Under the pieces are notes generated by a model, which had not been told where the DNA came from, did no database searches, and saw only the letters and a list, made by a program, of their open reading frames with translations. Below, in pieces: positions 34,295 through 41,519 of a DNA stretch of 41,519 nt. Positions within the stretch are counted from its first letter, which is position 1. Every line of letters starts with the position of its first letter. Made by a program: the position numbers and the translations under genes. This DNA is from Verrucomicrobiota bacterium (GTDB lineage: Bacteria > Verrucomicrobiota > Verrucomicrobiia > Opitutales > Opitutaceae), in NCBI GenBank assembly GCA_023386835.1, contig JAEWIY010000129.1, positions 1 through 41,519 of the forward strand, written 5' to 3'.

Positions 34295-34451
34295 GGCCCG
34301 AAAGAGAAACAGCTGATCCGGGTAGGCAACAGGGCATTTGGTCCAACGGGCCGGCAGCTACGAGAAGCTGGGAGCTGGGATGTATTCACCGGTCGGGAAG
34401 CGACCAGGTGGGGAGATCACGTCGTAGCGGGTGCAGCGAATCGCCGACCGG

Positions 34452-34475
34452 AAATTTTCATAAACATTCAATTTG
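34452..34475 (+). promoter_or_regulatory. AT-rich promoter-like patch before the glycosidase-like gene
   Basis: AATTTTCATAAACATTCAAT is the most AT-rich spot of the 214-bp divergent region and ends about 33 bp before the start codon. It probably holds a -10 region, but I cannot name a matched -35. Confidence 0.3.
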
Positions 34476-34508
34476 TCGCCGTGGGGCGGGCGCGGAGATG
34501 AGTTGCAC

Positions 34509-37109
34509 ATGGCGATACCCCCGCTGCGGACGTGGCTGCTCAGTTGGCTGCTGGTGTGTTCCGTGGTTCCTTCATTGGCCGGTGAGGACCGTGTCGTGGA
34601 TTTCCGCTACGGCCTTCCGACCTGGCATCAGCCTTTGGGCGTGCCGGAGGACTGGCACAAGCCGCTGGCCAGCGAACGAGGCGCGTGGCTCTACGACTTC
34701 GGCCCGGGACCGTACGTGCGCGCGCTGACGACGATCGAGTGGTCCGCGACCGGCGAGCCATTCACCGTCGCCGAACAGGATTACGAAGAGACGCCGCGGA
34801 TTCCGATCATGCGCACCCGGCTCATCCGACGCGGCGAGACCGTGCAGGTGACCACGTTTAGCGTTGCGCCGGAGTCGCCGGCCGAGTCGAACGCGCGATT
34901 CGACGGGTATGAGCGGCTCGACGGCATCAGCGGTTTGCCGGATTGGGCGCGGCCCGGCCCGGAGTTTGGGCCGGAATTTCGCAACGTCGCCTGGGGCATC
35001 ACACGTCCGATCGCGTACCGGCTGCGGGTGGAGCCGGGCGCGTCCAAGCGGATCATGCTCGGCTTCTGCGAGAGCTACAAAGTCCACCTCTTTCAGCGGA
35101 CGGCCAGCATGCACGTGGAAGGCGCTCCAGCGCAGACCGTCGATCTGGCGCTGAATGCGCCGCATCACCAGCCGCAGGTTTTCCTCTTTGATGCGCGGGA
35201 TACCGATGCGGACGGCTGGATCAGCCTCCGTGTCTTCGCACCGCAAGGACAGGATCCCAACGCGACCCTCGCAACGATCGCGATGTATCCGGCCGGCACG
35301 ACGTTGTCGCGGGCCGAATTGGTGGCGGGTTCCCTGGCCCAGCCGGATCGCGCCGAACTGCGCATCGCCTGCGGGACCGAGATGCAGCACCAGCCCGCGC
35401 GGATCGATGTGCTGCACGCGACTTTTCCCGAAACGGTTGAGCCGGTGCTGGAGGTGCGCACCGGGCGTCGGTTGAGTTTGGGCGAAAACGGGCAGGTGAA
35501 CGCAGGCGAGGCGCCGTTCCTGGTCCTGCAGCCACAGACTGGCCGCTTTGAAACAACAGAGCAGGGCTACCGGCTGGTCTGGCCGCAAGGCACGCGCGAA
35601 GCGACCGCCTGGATCCTGTCCGGGCGCGTGGATGCGCAGACAGTCGCGCATGCCCGAAGCCTCACCGTCGAAACGGCGCGGCAACGCACCCGCGAGCGGT
35701 GGAGCCGATATGCGATTCCGTTCGATCGGGTGCAGGTGGCGGATGCCAGGATCCAGCGCCTGATCGATGCGTCGTTGCGCACGTTGTACCAGGGTCGGGA
35801 GGTCATCGCCGGGCAGACTCAGTTCAACTCCAGCTTCACCCTGTACCGCGGACTTTGGGCGGGGGACGCGGTGTACTTTACCACACTGGCGGCGCATCTT
35901 GGCGACTCGGCGGCCGCACGGCAGACGTTTGATGCGTTGTTCTCGAATCAGTTGCCGGACGGCATCGTGGATGAACTGCACCCGCAGCAGATTTACCGAA
36001 CGACGGCCGAAGTCATCTGGGCGGTCGTGCGCGAAGCGGAGATTTCCAACGACTGGTCGTACGCCCGCCAACGGTGGCCGGACATTGTCCGTGGCGTGGA
36101 GGGCATCCGCAGTTTGCGCGAACAAACGCTGCGTGATCCGGAGGCACCGTTCCATGGGCTCTTCCCGCCGGGGTTCAGCGATGGCGGCATTCTCGACATC
36201 GGTTCCGAGTACTCCTCGGTGTACTGCACCATCACCGGGCTACGCGCCGCCGAACGTCTGGCGCGAAAACTGGAAAAGCCTGAAGAAGCGAAGGCGATTG
36301 CAGCCGTGGCTGACGGTTTCCTGCAATCGTTCAACCGCCATCGCCAGCGTGACCAGCGCCGCGATCCAAACGGGAACCTGTACCTGCCGGTTCGTGTTGG
36401 CTTCAAAGGCCCGGATCCGATCCCGCAGCTCACGCAATGGGCGTTCATGGACGCGCATCTCAACGGGGAGGGCTGGCTGCCGTCTGATCACGAGCTGGTG
36501 CAGGGATCCCTGGCGTTGCTGGAGTCGGTGGAGCGTCAGGGCCTGCCGGTCAGCATGGGATGGATGCCAGGCGGAAACTGGGCCGGCATGGGCCTGTTCT
36601 ACGGGTTGCAACACCTGCTGCTGCAACGGCCCGACAAAGTCGCTGACGTGCTGTATGCGGCGGCCAACCACGCCTCGCGGGTGGGCACGTTTGTGGAGGA
36701 ACAGTCGTTGGTCGGCGAGCCGCTCAAGCTGGCCGGGGACCAGCCGCATAACTTCGCCTCCGCCATGATGGTCCAGCTGCCGGCGGCCATGCTGGCGTAC
36801 GATCGCCTGAACGTGCTTCATCTGCTCGGCGCTCTGCCGGCGGAATGGCTGAAGCCCGGCGCGGTGAATCGGCTTGATGGGTACCGGACCAGCGTGGGCA
36901 ACGTGACGCTCGCTGTGACGGTCGATCCTAGCGGTCGGTCAGCGCAAGTGGAGGTAAATCCCATTGCCCCTCATCGCCGTGACGGGAAAATTCTCCTTCA
37001 CACCGCCAGCCTGCGTCAGGCCGGTTTCGACGTCGGTTCGGGAGAGGCGGTCATCACGCTCCGACCGGGCGAGCGGTTCAGCCGCCGCTTCGAACGCCGG
37101 TCGCGGTAA
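34509..37109 (+). CDS. Large secreted (alpha/alpha)6-barrel glycosidase-like protein
   Basis: This 866-residue protein begins with a signal peptide (PLRTWLLSWLLVCSVVPSLAG). A beta-rich N-terminal region of about 390 residues follows, then a helical six-hairpin domain (about 405-780) and a short beta C-terminus. The helical domain shows alternating features of clan GH-G/L-type enzymes: LYRGLWAGDAVYFTTLAAHLG with Asp453, DGIVDELHPQQIYRTTAEVIW, FPPGFSDGGILDIGSEYSSVYC, and MGWMPGGNWAGMGLFYGLQH. This pattern resembles glucoamylase/rhamnosidase-like folds, but I do not recognise a named GH family. It faces the ABC-importer genes tail-to-tail and is likely to release sugars outside the cytoplasmic membrane. 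Confidence 0.7.
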   Translation: MAIPPLRTWLLSWLLVCSVVPSLAGEDRVVDFRYGLPTWHQPLGVPEDWHKPLASERGAWLYDFGPGPYVRALTTIEWSATGEPFTVAEQDYEETPRIPIMRTRLIRRGETVQVTTFSVAPESPAESNARFDGYERLDGISGLPDWARPGPEFGPEFRNVAWGITRPIAYRLRVEPGASKRIMLGFCESYKVHLFQRTASMHVEGAPAQTVDLALNAPHHQPQVFLFDARDTDADGWISLRVFAPQGQDPNATLATIAMYPAGTTLSRAELVAGSLAQPDRAELRIACGTEMQHQPARIDVLHATFPETVEPVLEVRTGRRLSLGENGQVNAGEAPFLVLQPQTGRFETTEQGYRLVWPQGTREATAWILSGRVDAQTVAHARSLTVETARQRTRERWSRYAIPFDRVQVADARIQRLIDASLRTLYQGREVIAGQTQFNSSFTLYRGLWAGDAVYFTTLAAHLGDSAAARQTFDALFSNQLPDGIVDELHPQQIYRTTAEVIWAVVREAEISNDWSYARQRWPDIVRGVEGIRSLREQTLRDPEAPFHGLFPPGFSDGGILDIGSEYSSVYCTITGLRAAERLARKLEKPEEAKAIAAVADGFLQSFNRHRQRDQRRDPNGNLYLPVRVGFKGPDPIPQLTQWAFMDAHLNGEGWLPSDHELVQGSLALLESVERQGLPVSMGWMPGGNWAGMGLFYGLQHLLLQRPDKVADVLYAAANHASRVGTFVEEQSLVGEPLKLAGDQPHNFASAMMVQLPAAMLAYDRLNVLHLLGALPAEWLKPGAVNRLDGYRTSVGNVTLAVTVDPSGRSAQVEVNPIAPHRRDGKILLHTASLRQAGFDVGSGEAVITLRPGERFSRRFERRSR

Positions 37110-37146
37110 TCGATAAGCGCAGCGGGCAACCGGAGCCGGCGCAGCG

Positions 37147-37971
37147 TCATTTGATTCCCGCCCGCGCCTCGGTCGCGACGATGTAGCGCTGGCACCAGCG
37201 GAAGATCAGCACCACCGGCAGCGTGGCGAGCACCGCGCACGCCAGAATGTCGCCCCACTGGATCGGGGGTTGCGTGAACAGGTTGGCGAGCCCGAGTTGC
37301 ACGGTCCGCGTTTCCTCGCGGGTGCTGATGAGCAGCGGCCAGAGGAAATCGCCCCAGTGGAAGAGCACGTCGAGCAGCACGACGGTCGCGAGGGCGGGTC
37401 GTATTGCCGGCACGGCGACATGCCAGAACTGCCGCCAGACACCCGCGCCTTCGAGCGCGGCCGCCTCCTCGAGCTCCGCCGGCACGGAAAGCAGGTGCTG
37501 GCGGAGGAAGTAGATGTTAAACGCCTTGGCAAAGAACGGCACGGTGAGACCGGCCAGCGCGGTCGCCCATCCTCCGGTCAGCCCAAGATCACGCGCGGTG
37601 AAGAACAGCGGGACCGCGAGGACTTCGACCGGCAGGATGATCAGGATGACGACCAGCGCAAAGAGCAGGTCTCGTCCCGGAAACTGCAGCCGCGCAAACG
37701 CAAAGGCGGCGGTGGTGTTCACCACGAGCCCAAACGCCGCGATCAGGCCCACTTGAAGCAGGGACACCAGCAAGGCGGATCCCAGGCCGGCCCGGCGCCA
37801 GGCGTCACTGTAGTTCTCCAGGGTCCAGCCTTGAGCGGTGAACCACGCCATGGGACCACCGCTGAACAGCGTCGTCTCCTCACGCAGCGAGCCGAGCACG
37901 ACCCACCAGAGCGGCGCGAGAAACACGAGGGCAACCAGAACCGCCGTCGTCCATCCGAGGATACGCCTCAT
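37147..37971 (-). CDS. Sugar ABC transporter permease, MalG type
   Basis: This 274-residue inner-membrane protein has six predicted helices and the cytoplasmic EAA loop EEAAALEGAGVWRQFWHVAV, which docks the ATPase. AVPLFFTARDLGLTG and YFLRQHLLSVPAEL are typical of the MalG/carbohydrate CUT1 group. Its ATG overlaps the stop of the MalF-type gene by 4 bp. With the upstream permease and binding protein it forms a heterodimeric importer. The substrate is unknown; the nearby glycosidase-like genes suggest an oligosaccharide or glycoside. No ATPase gene lies in the window, so a shared ATPase is implied. Confidence 0.93.
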   Translation of the reverse strand: MRRILGWTTAVLVALVFLAPLWWVVLGSLREETTLFSGGPMAWFTAQGWTLENYSDAWRRAGLGSALLVSLLQVGLIAAFGLVVNTTAAFAFARLQFPGRDLLFALVVILIILPVEVLAVPLFFTARDLGLTGGWATALAGLTVPFFAKAFNIYFLRQHLLSVPAELEEAAALEGAGVWRQFWHVAVPAIRPALATVVLLDVLFHWGDFLWPLLISTREETRTVQLGLANLFTQPPIQWGDILACAVLATLPVVLIFRWCQRYIVATEARAGIK

Positions 37972-38858
37972 GCCGACTCCTCCTTGGCCAGCCAGCGTTG
38001 CAGAAGCGTGAGCAGTCCCACCAATCCGAGGAAGAGCAGCGCCGCCGCGCAGGCTCGCCCCAGGTTTTGGCTGAGGAATGTCATTTCGTAGATCGATTGG
38101 ATGAGCGAGAGCGTGCGATTGTCGGGGCCTCCGCGTGTCATCAGGTACGGTTGCACAAACAGGCGGAAGGCGAGGATCGTCGTCACTGTCACAACGAAGA
38201 TGAGCGTGGGACGGAGTGCGGGCACGACGACGTGCCAGACGCGTTGTAGTGGGCCCGCGCCGTCGATGCGGGCGGCTTCCAGCAACTCACGCGGCACTGA
38301 CTGCAGGCCGGCCACGAAGACCATCATCTGGAGGCCCACCCCCTGCCACATCGACATGAAGGCGAGCGCGGGCAGGGCAGTCTGTGGATCGCGCAACCAG
38401 GCCTGGGTGGGCAGGCCGAGCGAACGCAGGGCGGCGTTGATGAAGCCGATCTGATCGCCCTGGGCGGGCTGGTAGAGCAGCGTCCACACGACCGCGAGCA
38501 CCGGCAGCGAGACGACCACCGGCAGAAAGAACACCACTCGCAACCAGCGCCACATCGGTTCCGGCCGATTGACCCAGAGGGCCAGGAAGAAGGCGGCGAT
38601 CGTCTGTAGGGGCACGACGAGGACGGCAAACCAGGCTGTATTGGCGAACGCCTGACGAAAACGCGCGTCCTGCAGGAGGTCGCTGTAGTTGCCGAGGCCG
38701 ATCCAGGCGGCGTCGGCCGGGGCCAGCAGGTCGGCATTGGTGAAGCTCCACCACGTGGCCCGCGCGAGCGGCCACAATACGAACACCGCCAGCAGCACAC
38801 CGGCCGGAAGGAGAAACGGCACGGCTGCACGGGATCGTTCCCGCTGCCAAGGCGTCAT
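37968..38858 (-). CDS. Sugar ABC transporter permease, MalF type
   Basis: This 296-residue inner-membrane protein has six predicted helices and the EAA loop ELLEAARIDGAGPLQRVWHV. The early periplasmic segment FTNADLLAPADAAWIGLGNY and RQAFANTAWFAVLVVPLQ are standard for CUT1 permeases. Unlike E. coli MalF it lacks the long periplasmic insert, as in most such systems. It overlaps the binding-protein gene and the second permease by ATGA at both ends, so the three are tightly co-translated. It pairs with the MalG-type protein to form the membrane channel. Confidence 0.93.
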   Translation of the reverse strand: MTPWQRERSRAAVPFLLPAGVLLAVFVLWPLARATWWSFTNADLLAPADAAWIGLGNYSDLLQDARFRQAFANTAWFAVLVVPLQTIAAFFLALWVNRPEPMWRWLRVVFFLPVVVSLPVLAVVWTLLYQPAQGDQIGFINAALRSLGLPTQAWLRDPQTALPALAFMSMWQGVGLQMMVFVAGLQSVPRELLEAARIDGAGPLQRVWHVVVPALRPTLIFVVTVTTILAFRLFVQPYLMTRGGPDNRTLSLIQSIYEMTFLSQNLGRACAAALLFLGLVGLLTLLQRWLAKEESA

Positions 38859-40144
38859 GAGCCACCTCCTTTTCGCTGCTCGCGTCGGTCGATCACTTCC
38901 TGAATCTCCCGCTCGGCGACCTGCAGCCGGCGACGGACCTCGGCACCACGAGCGATCTCGCGGACGGCGCCGGCGAAACGTTGCGTCAGCGTGGCGTAAT
39001 ACGGCGTGCGCGGCCGGGGGCGGGCGATCGTCTCGAGCTGCTGGCGGAAGAGCCGGTAGGGATCACTCGAATACTCCGGAAAGGCGTCAAAGGCGGACCG
39101 CCGCGCGGGCACGGCGCCGTTGGCGCGCACCATCGGGATCACCCCTGTTTGCGCGCCGGTGACCCAGCGCAACCAACGTGCGGCCGCCTCCGGATGTGTG
39201 CTCGCCTGCGAGAGCGCCCAGCACCAGCTGCCACTGGGCGCGACCGACTGCGCACCCAGGCGCGGGAGGGGCATGACGCCGAGGCGATCACCTTTGGCGG
39301 CGAGGTGGCCACGCGCCATCCAGTGGCCCGACCAGTCCATCGCGACGTGCCCACGACCAAACGGATCAGGCTCGACGGGATCCGTAGCCGCGTAGCCGCG
39401 CGTGAACAGCGCCTGCCAGCGTTGCAGCGCCTCCACGTTTTCCCAGCTGGCCAGTACACCGGCCACGGTGGTGCCGTCGCCAGAGATCAAGCGGCCGCCC
39501 GCGGACCATAGCACCGGACTGAACGCGTAGGTGTACCATTCGTCGGCGGCGTCATCCATGTGCAGCGCGACCGGATCGAGCCCGGTGGCCTGCAGCTTTT
39601 CGCAGGCGGCGAGAAACTCGTCCCAGCTCCAGGCTTGGCCTGCGGCGGGAGGAGTGACCTCTGCGCGCGCCAGCCAGTCGCGGTCATAATAGAGGACGAC
39701 GGCTGACTCGAACGCGCCGAGGGCGTAGAGCTGATCATGAACGGTGCCCTGCGCCAGGATGGTGGGAAGGAAATCGCGGCGGTCCTCGGCCGTGACCCAC
39801 GCATCGAGTGGTTGCAGCAGCCCGGCTTCGGCGAACCGTGCCACCAGTGGTCCATCCAGATCGAAGGCATCGGGTAGGTCATCAGCGGCCGCCGCGATGG
39901 AGAGTTTCTCCGTGTACTGGAAATCGGGGAAAAACGTCAGCTCGACCTGCAGGCCCTCGCTTGCGTGGGCATCGTTGAACGCCGCCGCGATGGACCGCAG
40001 CGCCTGGTTCTCCGCCTCCTGCCCCTGGTGTGACCAGACCCGGAGAATCACCGGGCTGGCTGTAGTGCCGCCTTGGCGACAACCGGTGCCGGTGATCACG
40101 GCGAACAACAGGAGAAGGCAGGGGAGAACGCGCGATAAAACCAT
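38855..40144 (-). CDS. Sugar ABC transporter binding lipoprotein
   Basis: This 429-residue protein has a lipoprotein signal (SRVLPCLLLLFAVITGTGC, Cys22) and then the CUT1-type solute-binding fold (family 1). The mature part opens with VILRVWSHQGQEAENQALR and contains FDLDGPLVARFAEAGLLQPL, a strand-rich hinge region near LYALGAFESAVVLYYDRDWL, and GHVAMDWSGHWMARG. It would be anchored to the periplasmic face or outer leaflet and deliver ligand to the permeases. The lipobox has Gly at -3, which is less common. It is the first gene of the three-gene operon; about 110 bp separate it from the next minus-strand gene's stop. Confidence 0.92.
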   Translation of the reverse strand: MVLSRVLPCLLLLFAVITGTGCRQGGTTASPVILRVWSHQGQEAENQALRSIAAAFNDAHASEGLQVELTFFPDFQYTEKLSIAAAADDLPDAFDLDGPLVARFAEAGLLQPLDAWVTAEDRRDFLPTILAQGTVHDQLYALGAFESAVVLYYDRDWLARAEVTPPAAGQAWSWDEFLAACEKLQATGLDPVALHMDDAADEWYTYAFSPVLWSAGGRLISGDGTTVAGVLASWENVEALQRWQALFTRGYAATDPVEPDPFGRGHVAMDWSGHWMARGHLAAKGDRLGVMPLPRLGAQSVAPSGSWCWALSQASTHPEAAARWLRWVTGAQTGVIPMVRANGAVPARRSAFDAFPEYSSDPYRLFRQQLETIARPRPRTPYYATLTQRFAGAVREIARGAEVRRRLQVAEREIQEVIDRREQRKGGGS

Positions 40145-40253
40145 CGATCCACTCGCGCGGGGTGTCCGGCGCGTGCGCTCACTGTGGGTCAGAAGACGGT
40201 CAATGCAAGTCCGTCAGTCCCGTGGCGGCTGCCTTCGCCATCCTTCGCCGCGC

Positions 40254-41048
40254 TCAACGATGCGCCGTCGATTCGCCGGTCTCGATCAGGCGGGCGAGTT
40301 GGCGATCGAGCACGGTAGTGGGCACAATCAGCTTCCAGCCCGCGTCCGTGCGCACCGTCGCGAGCGTGGGGAAACGCTCCTGGCCGGTTGCGCGATCGGT
40401 CACGCGGATGCGCAAGCCTTTGAAGTGCGGGTGTTCCTTGTCGGATTCGGTGGCGGGATCCAGGAACTCGATCGACGCGGGTGCGACGTCCCGCGTCGCC
40501 AAGGCGGCGGCGAGTTCCTCCGGTCGTGAGAACGAGGCGCGCAACTCAGGCGGAAGTTCGTCCAGGAGCTTTTGCAAACGCTGCTGTCCTTCTGGTCGCA
40601 ACTGGATCGCCTCCGCCAACCGCGCCGTCTCTCCACGCGTCACCGCCCAAAGCGTGGTGATGACGGTCGACGCCGGGTCGTCGCGTCCGCGATTGTCCCA
40701 ATCCGCCTCGACCCAAACCGCGGGTGGTTGCGGGGGCTCGGCGGAAGGGCGCGCGCCCCGCTGAAGCCGCTGCTTGGCCTGACGGCGCAGTTCCTCAACC
40801 TCCGACCGCAACCGAGACAGCGCGGCGTGTTCCTCCTGCATCCGCCGCAGGGCCTCGCTTGCCGACAGCCCCTCTCGGCGGTTCCTATTCTCCTGCTCCA
40901 GCGCCCCCGCGGCCTGCGCCTGCTGCCGCGCGGTGGCGAGAGCCTGCCGGAGCTGTGCGGCGTCGTTATGCCGTGAATACAAGGCACCCCCGACGCCCAG
41001 CAGGAGGAGGGCGTTCAGCGCGATCAGCAGGTGCGGTGCAGAGGGCAT
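40254..41048 (-). CDS. Membrane-anchored coiled-coil protein, uncharacterised
   Basis: This 264-residue protein has one N-terminal hydrophobic helix (residues 6-24: HLLIALNALLLLGVGGALYS) and then a long coiled coil (about 25-100) rich in Ala, Gln, Glu and Arg. A globular C-terminal half follows, with STVITTLWAVTRGETARLAEAI, a pattern like the small DUF-type domains found in Verrucomicrobia regulators. RIRVTDRATGQERFPTLATV leads into a beta-rich end. The membrane helix fixes the ATG at 41048. It begins 2 bp after the TonB-type gene stop, so they form one operon, possibly working in a TonB-linked envelope process. Function unknown. Confidence 0.62.
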   Translation of the reverse strand: MPSAPHLLIALNALLLLGVGGALYSRHNDAAQLRQALATARQQAQAAGALEQENRNRREGLSASEALRRMQEEHAALSRLRSEVEELRRQAKQRLQRGARPSAEPPQPPAVWVEADWDNRGRDDPASTVITTLWAVTRGETARLAEAIQLRPEGQQRLQKLLDELPPELRASFSRPEELAAALATRDVAPASIEFLDPATESDKEHPHFKGLRIRVTDRATGQERFPTLATVRTDAGWKLIVPTTVLDRQLARLIETGESTAHR

Positions 41049-41050
41049 GG

Positions 41051-41519
41051 TCAGAACCAGTTGTTGAGGCCGAGATCGCCCTGCCGTTTCTCCGCGTTGA
41101 CGCGGAAGACGATGGGCACCTGCAGGCGTGTATTCACCGGAATCCCGTCCTTGAGGCCGGGTTGAAACTTCCATTCCTGAACTGCGGCCACGGCCGCGGC
41201 GGCGAAGGCGGGATCGGTGCTGTTCACGCTTTCCGCTTCCTGGACTTGCCCGTCGGCGTCGACGATGAAGGCCACCGTTGCCTTGCCTTCCAAACCGGCT
41301 TTGCGGAAGGCGGCGGGGTACTGAGGTGGACGTCGGGACGTGGGCTGCGGCGTCTGGTCCAGTTCGGCCACGTTAAAGATCGAGCCGCCGGCCCGTGGCG
41401 TTCGGTGTGAGGGCCTGGAAGTGGGTCGTGTTAACGTTTGCTGCCGCCGGAGCCACGCAACGGTCGCGTCAAGTTGGGCGTACTGCCGGTCGGTGTCGAT
41501 CGGATGGGCGGACAATGCT
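41051..41519 (-). CDS. TonB C-terminal-domain protein (5' end outside window)
   Basis: About 156 codons are visible; the frame stays open to the right edge. The C-terminal part has the TonB/TolA-type domain: RRPPQYPAAFRKAGLEGKAT, VAFIVDADGQVQEAESVNST and AVAAVQEWKFQPGLKDGIPV, then LQVPIVFRVN. This domain contacts outer-membrane receptors. The upstream part is a Pro/Thr/Arg-rich linker without a membrane helix, so the N-terminal anchor is probably beyond the edge. A TTG near 41515 could be taken as a start but would leave no anchor. It is followed immediately by a coiled-coil membrane protein gene. Confidence 0.78.
   Translation of the reverse strand, partial: ALSAHPIDTDRQYAQLDATVAWLRRQQTLTRPTSRPSHRTPRAGGSIFNVAELDQTPQPTSRRPPQYPAAFRKAGLEGKATVAFIVDADGQVQEAESVNSTDPAFAAAAVAAVQEWKFQPGLKDGIPVNTRLQVPIVFRVNAEKRQGDLGLNNWF

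Noticed and set aside
34572..36155. A 527-codon open frame antisense to the glycosidase-like gene
   Set aside because: Arg-rich translation without domains; the plus-strand frame has a signal peptide and enzyme-like motifs.

Overview
The window is a high-GC, gene-dense bacterial chromosome segment with 36 protein genes (two cut by the window edges). I see no RNA gene, insertion sequence, prophage gene or CRISPR array. Several traits fit a Verrucomicrobiota/Opitutaceae-like heterotroph: several exported Gfo/Idh/MocA-type proteins (one a GH109 glycosidase), a secreted sulfatase, large orphan glycosidases, proton-driven ExbB/ExbD/TonB parts, and few Shine-Dalgarno sites. This placement is inference; the window holds no marker gene that settles it.

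Layout. 0-1.2 kb: an ExbB-ExbD-(TonB-like) operon running off the left edge. 1.4-4.2 kb: a housekeeping run of PfkB-family kinase, thymidylate kinase (tmk) and DNA polymerase III delta' (holB). 4.2-10.1 kb: a large GT-C-like membrane protein, a histidine phosphatase, and a PAS histidine kinase whose gene overlaps that of a single-domain response regulator, followed by a 567-bp stretch with no gene. 10.1-16.1 kb: a secreted CARDB-like protein, an exported oxidoreductase, a PAP2 phosphatase/polysaccharide deacetylase pair, VF530 (DUF2132) and DUF3817 proteins, and a membrane TPR protein. 16.2-25.3 kb: an O-acetylhomoserine sulfhydrylase (MetY type) with a structured leader, a Cys-containing small protein, an exported GH109 glycosidase, a Tat-type metallo-beta-lactamase-fold hydrolase, a secreted TPR protein, and a LysR regulator divergent from ilvD with a clear dyad between them.

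25.3-40.1 kb looks like a carbohydrate-use region: SGNH hydrolase, sulfatase, GH42-like protein, Tat lipoprotein oxidoreductase, orphan GAF histidine kinase, O-methyltransferase, an 866-residue (alpha/alpha)6 glycosidase-like protein, and a binding protein plus two permeases of a sugar ABC importer without its ATPase. A plausible working model is extracellular desulfation, deacylation and cleavage of a decorated glycan followed by import of the products; the substrate cannot be read from the sequence. 40.3-41.5 kb: a coiled-coil membrane protein and a TonB C-terminal-domain protein entering from the right edge.

The points most worth a second look are the two glycosidase-like proteins that do not fit a named family cleanly, three inverted repeats at divergent or translation-start positions (20701-20734, 23546-23561, 31746-31761), and the metY leader hairpin. 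I did not find an obvious multi-gene defence or mobile system.
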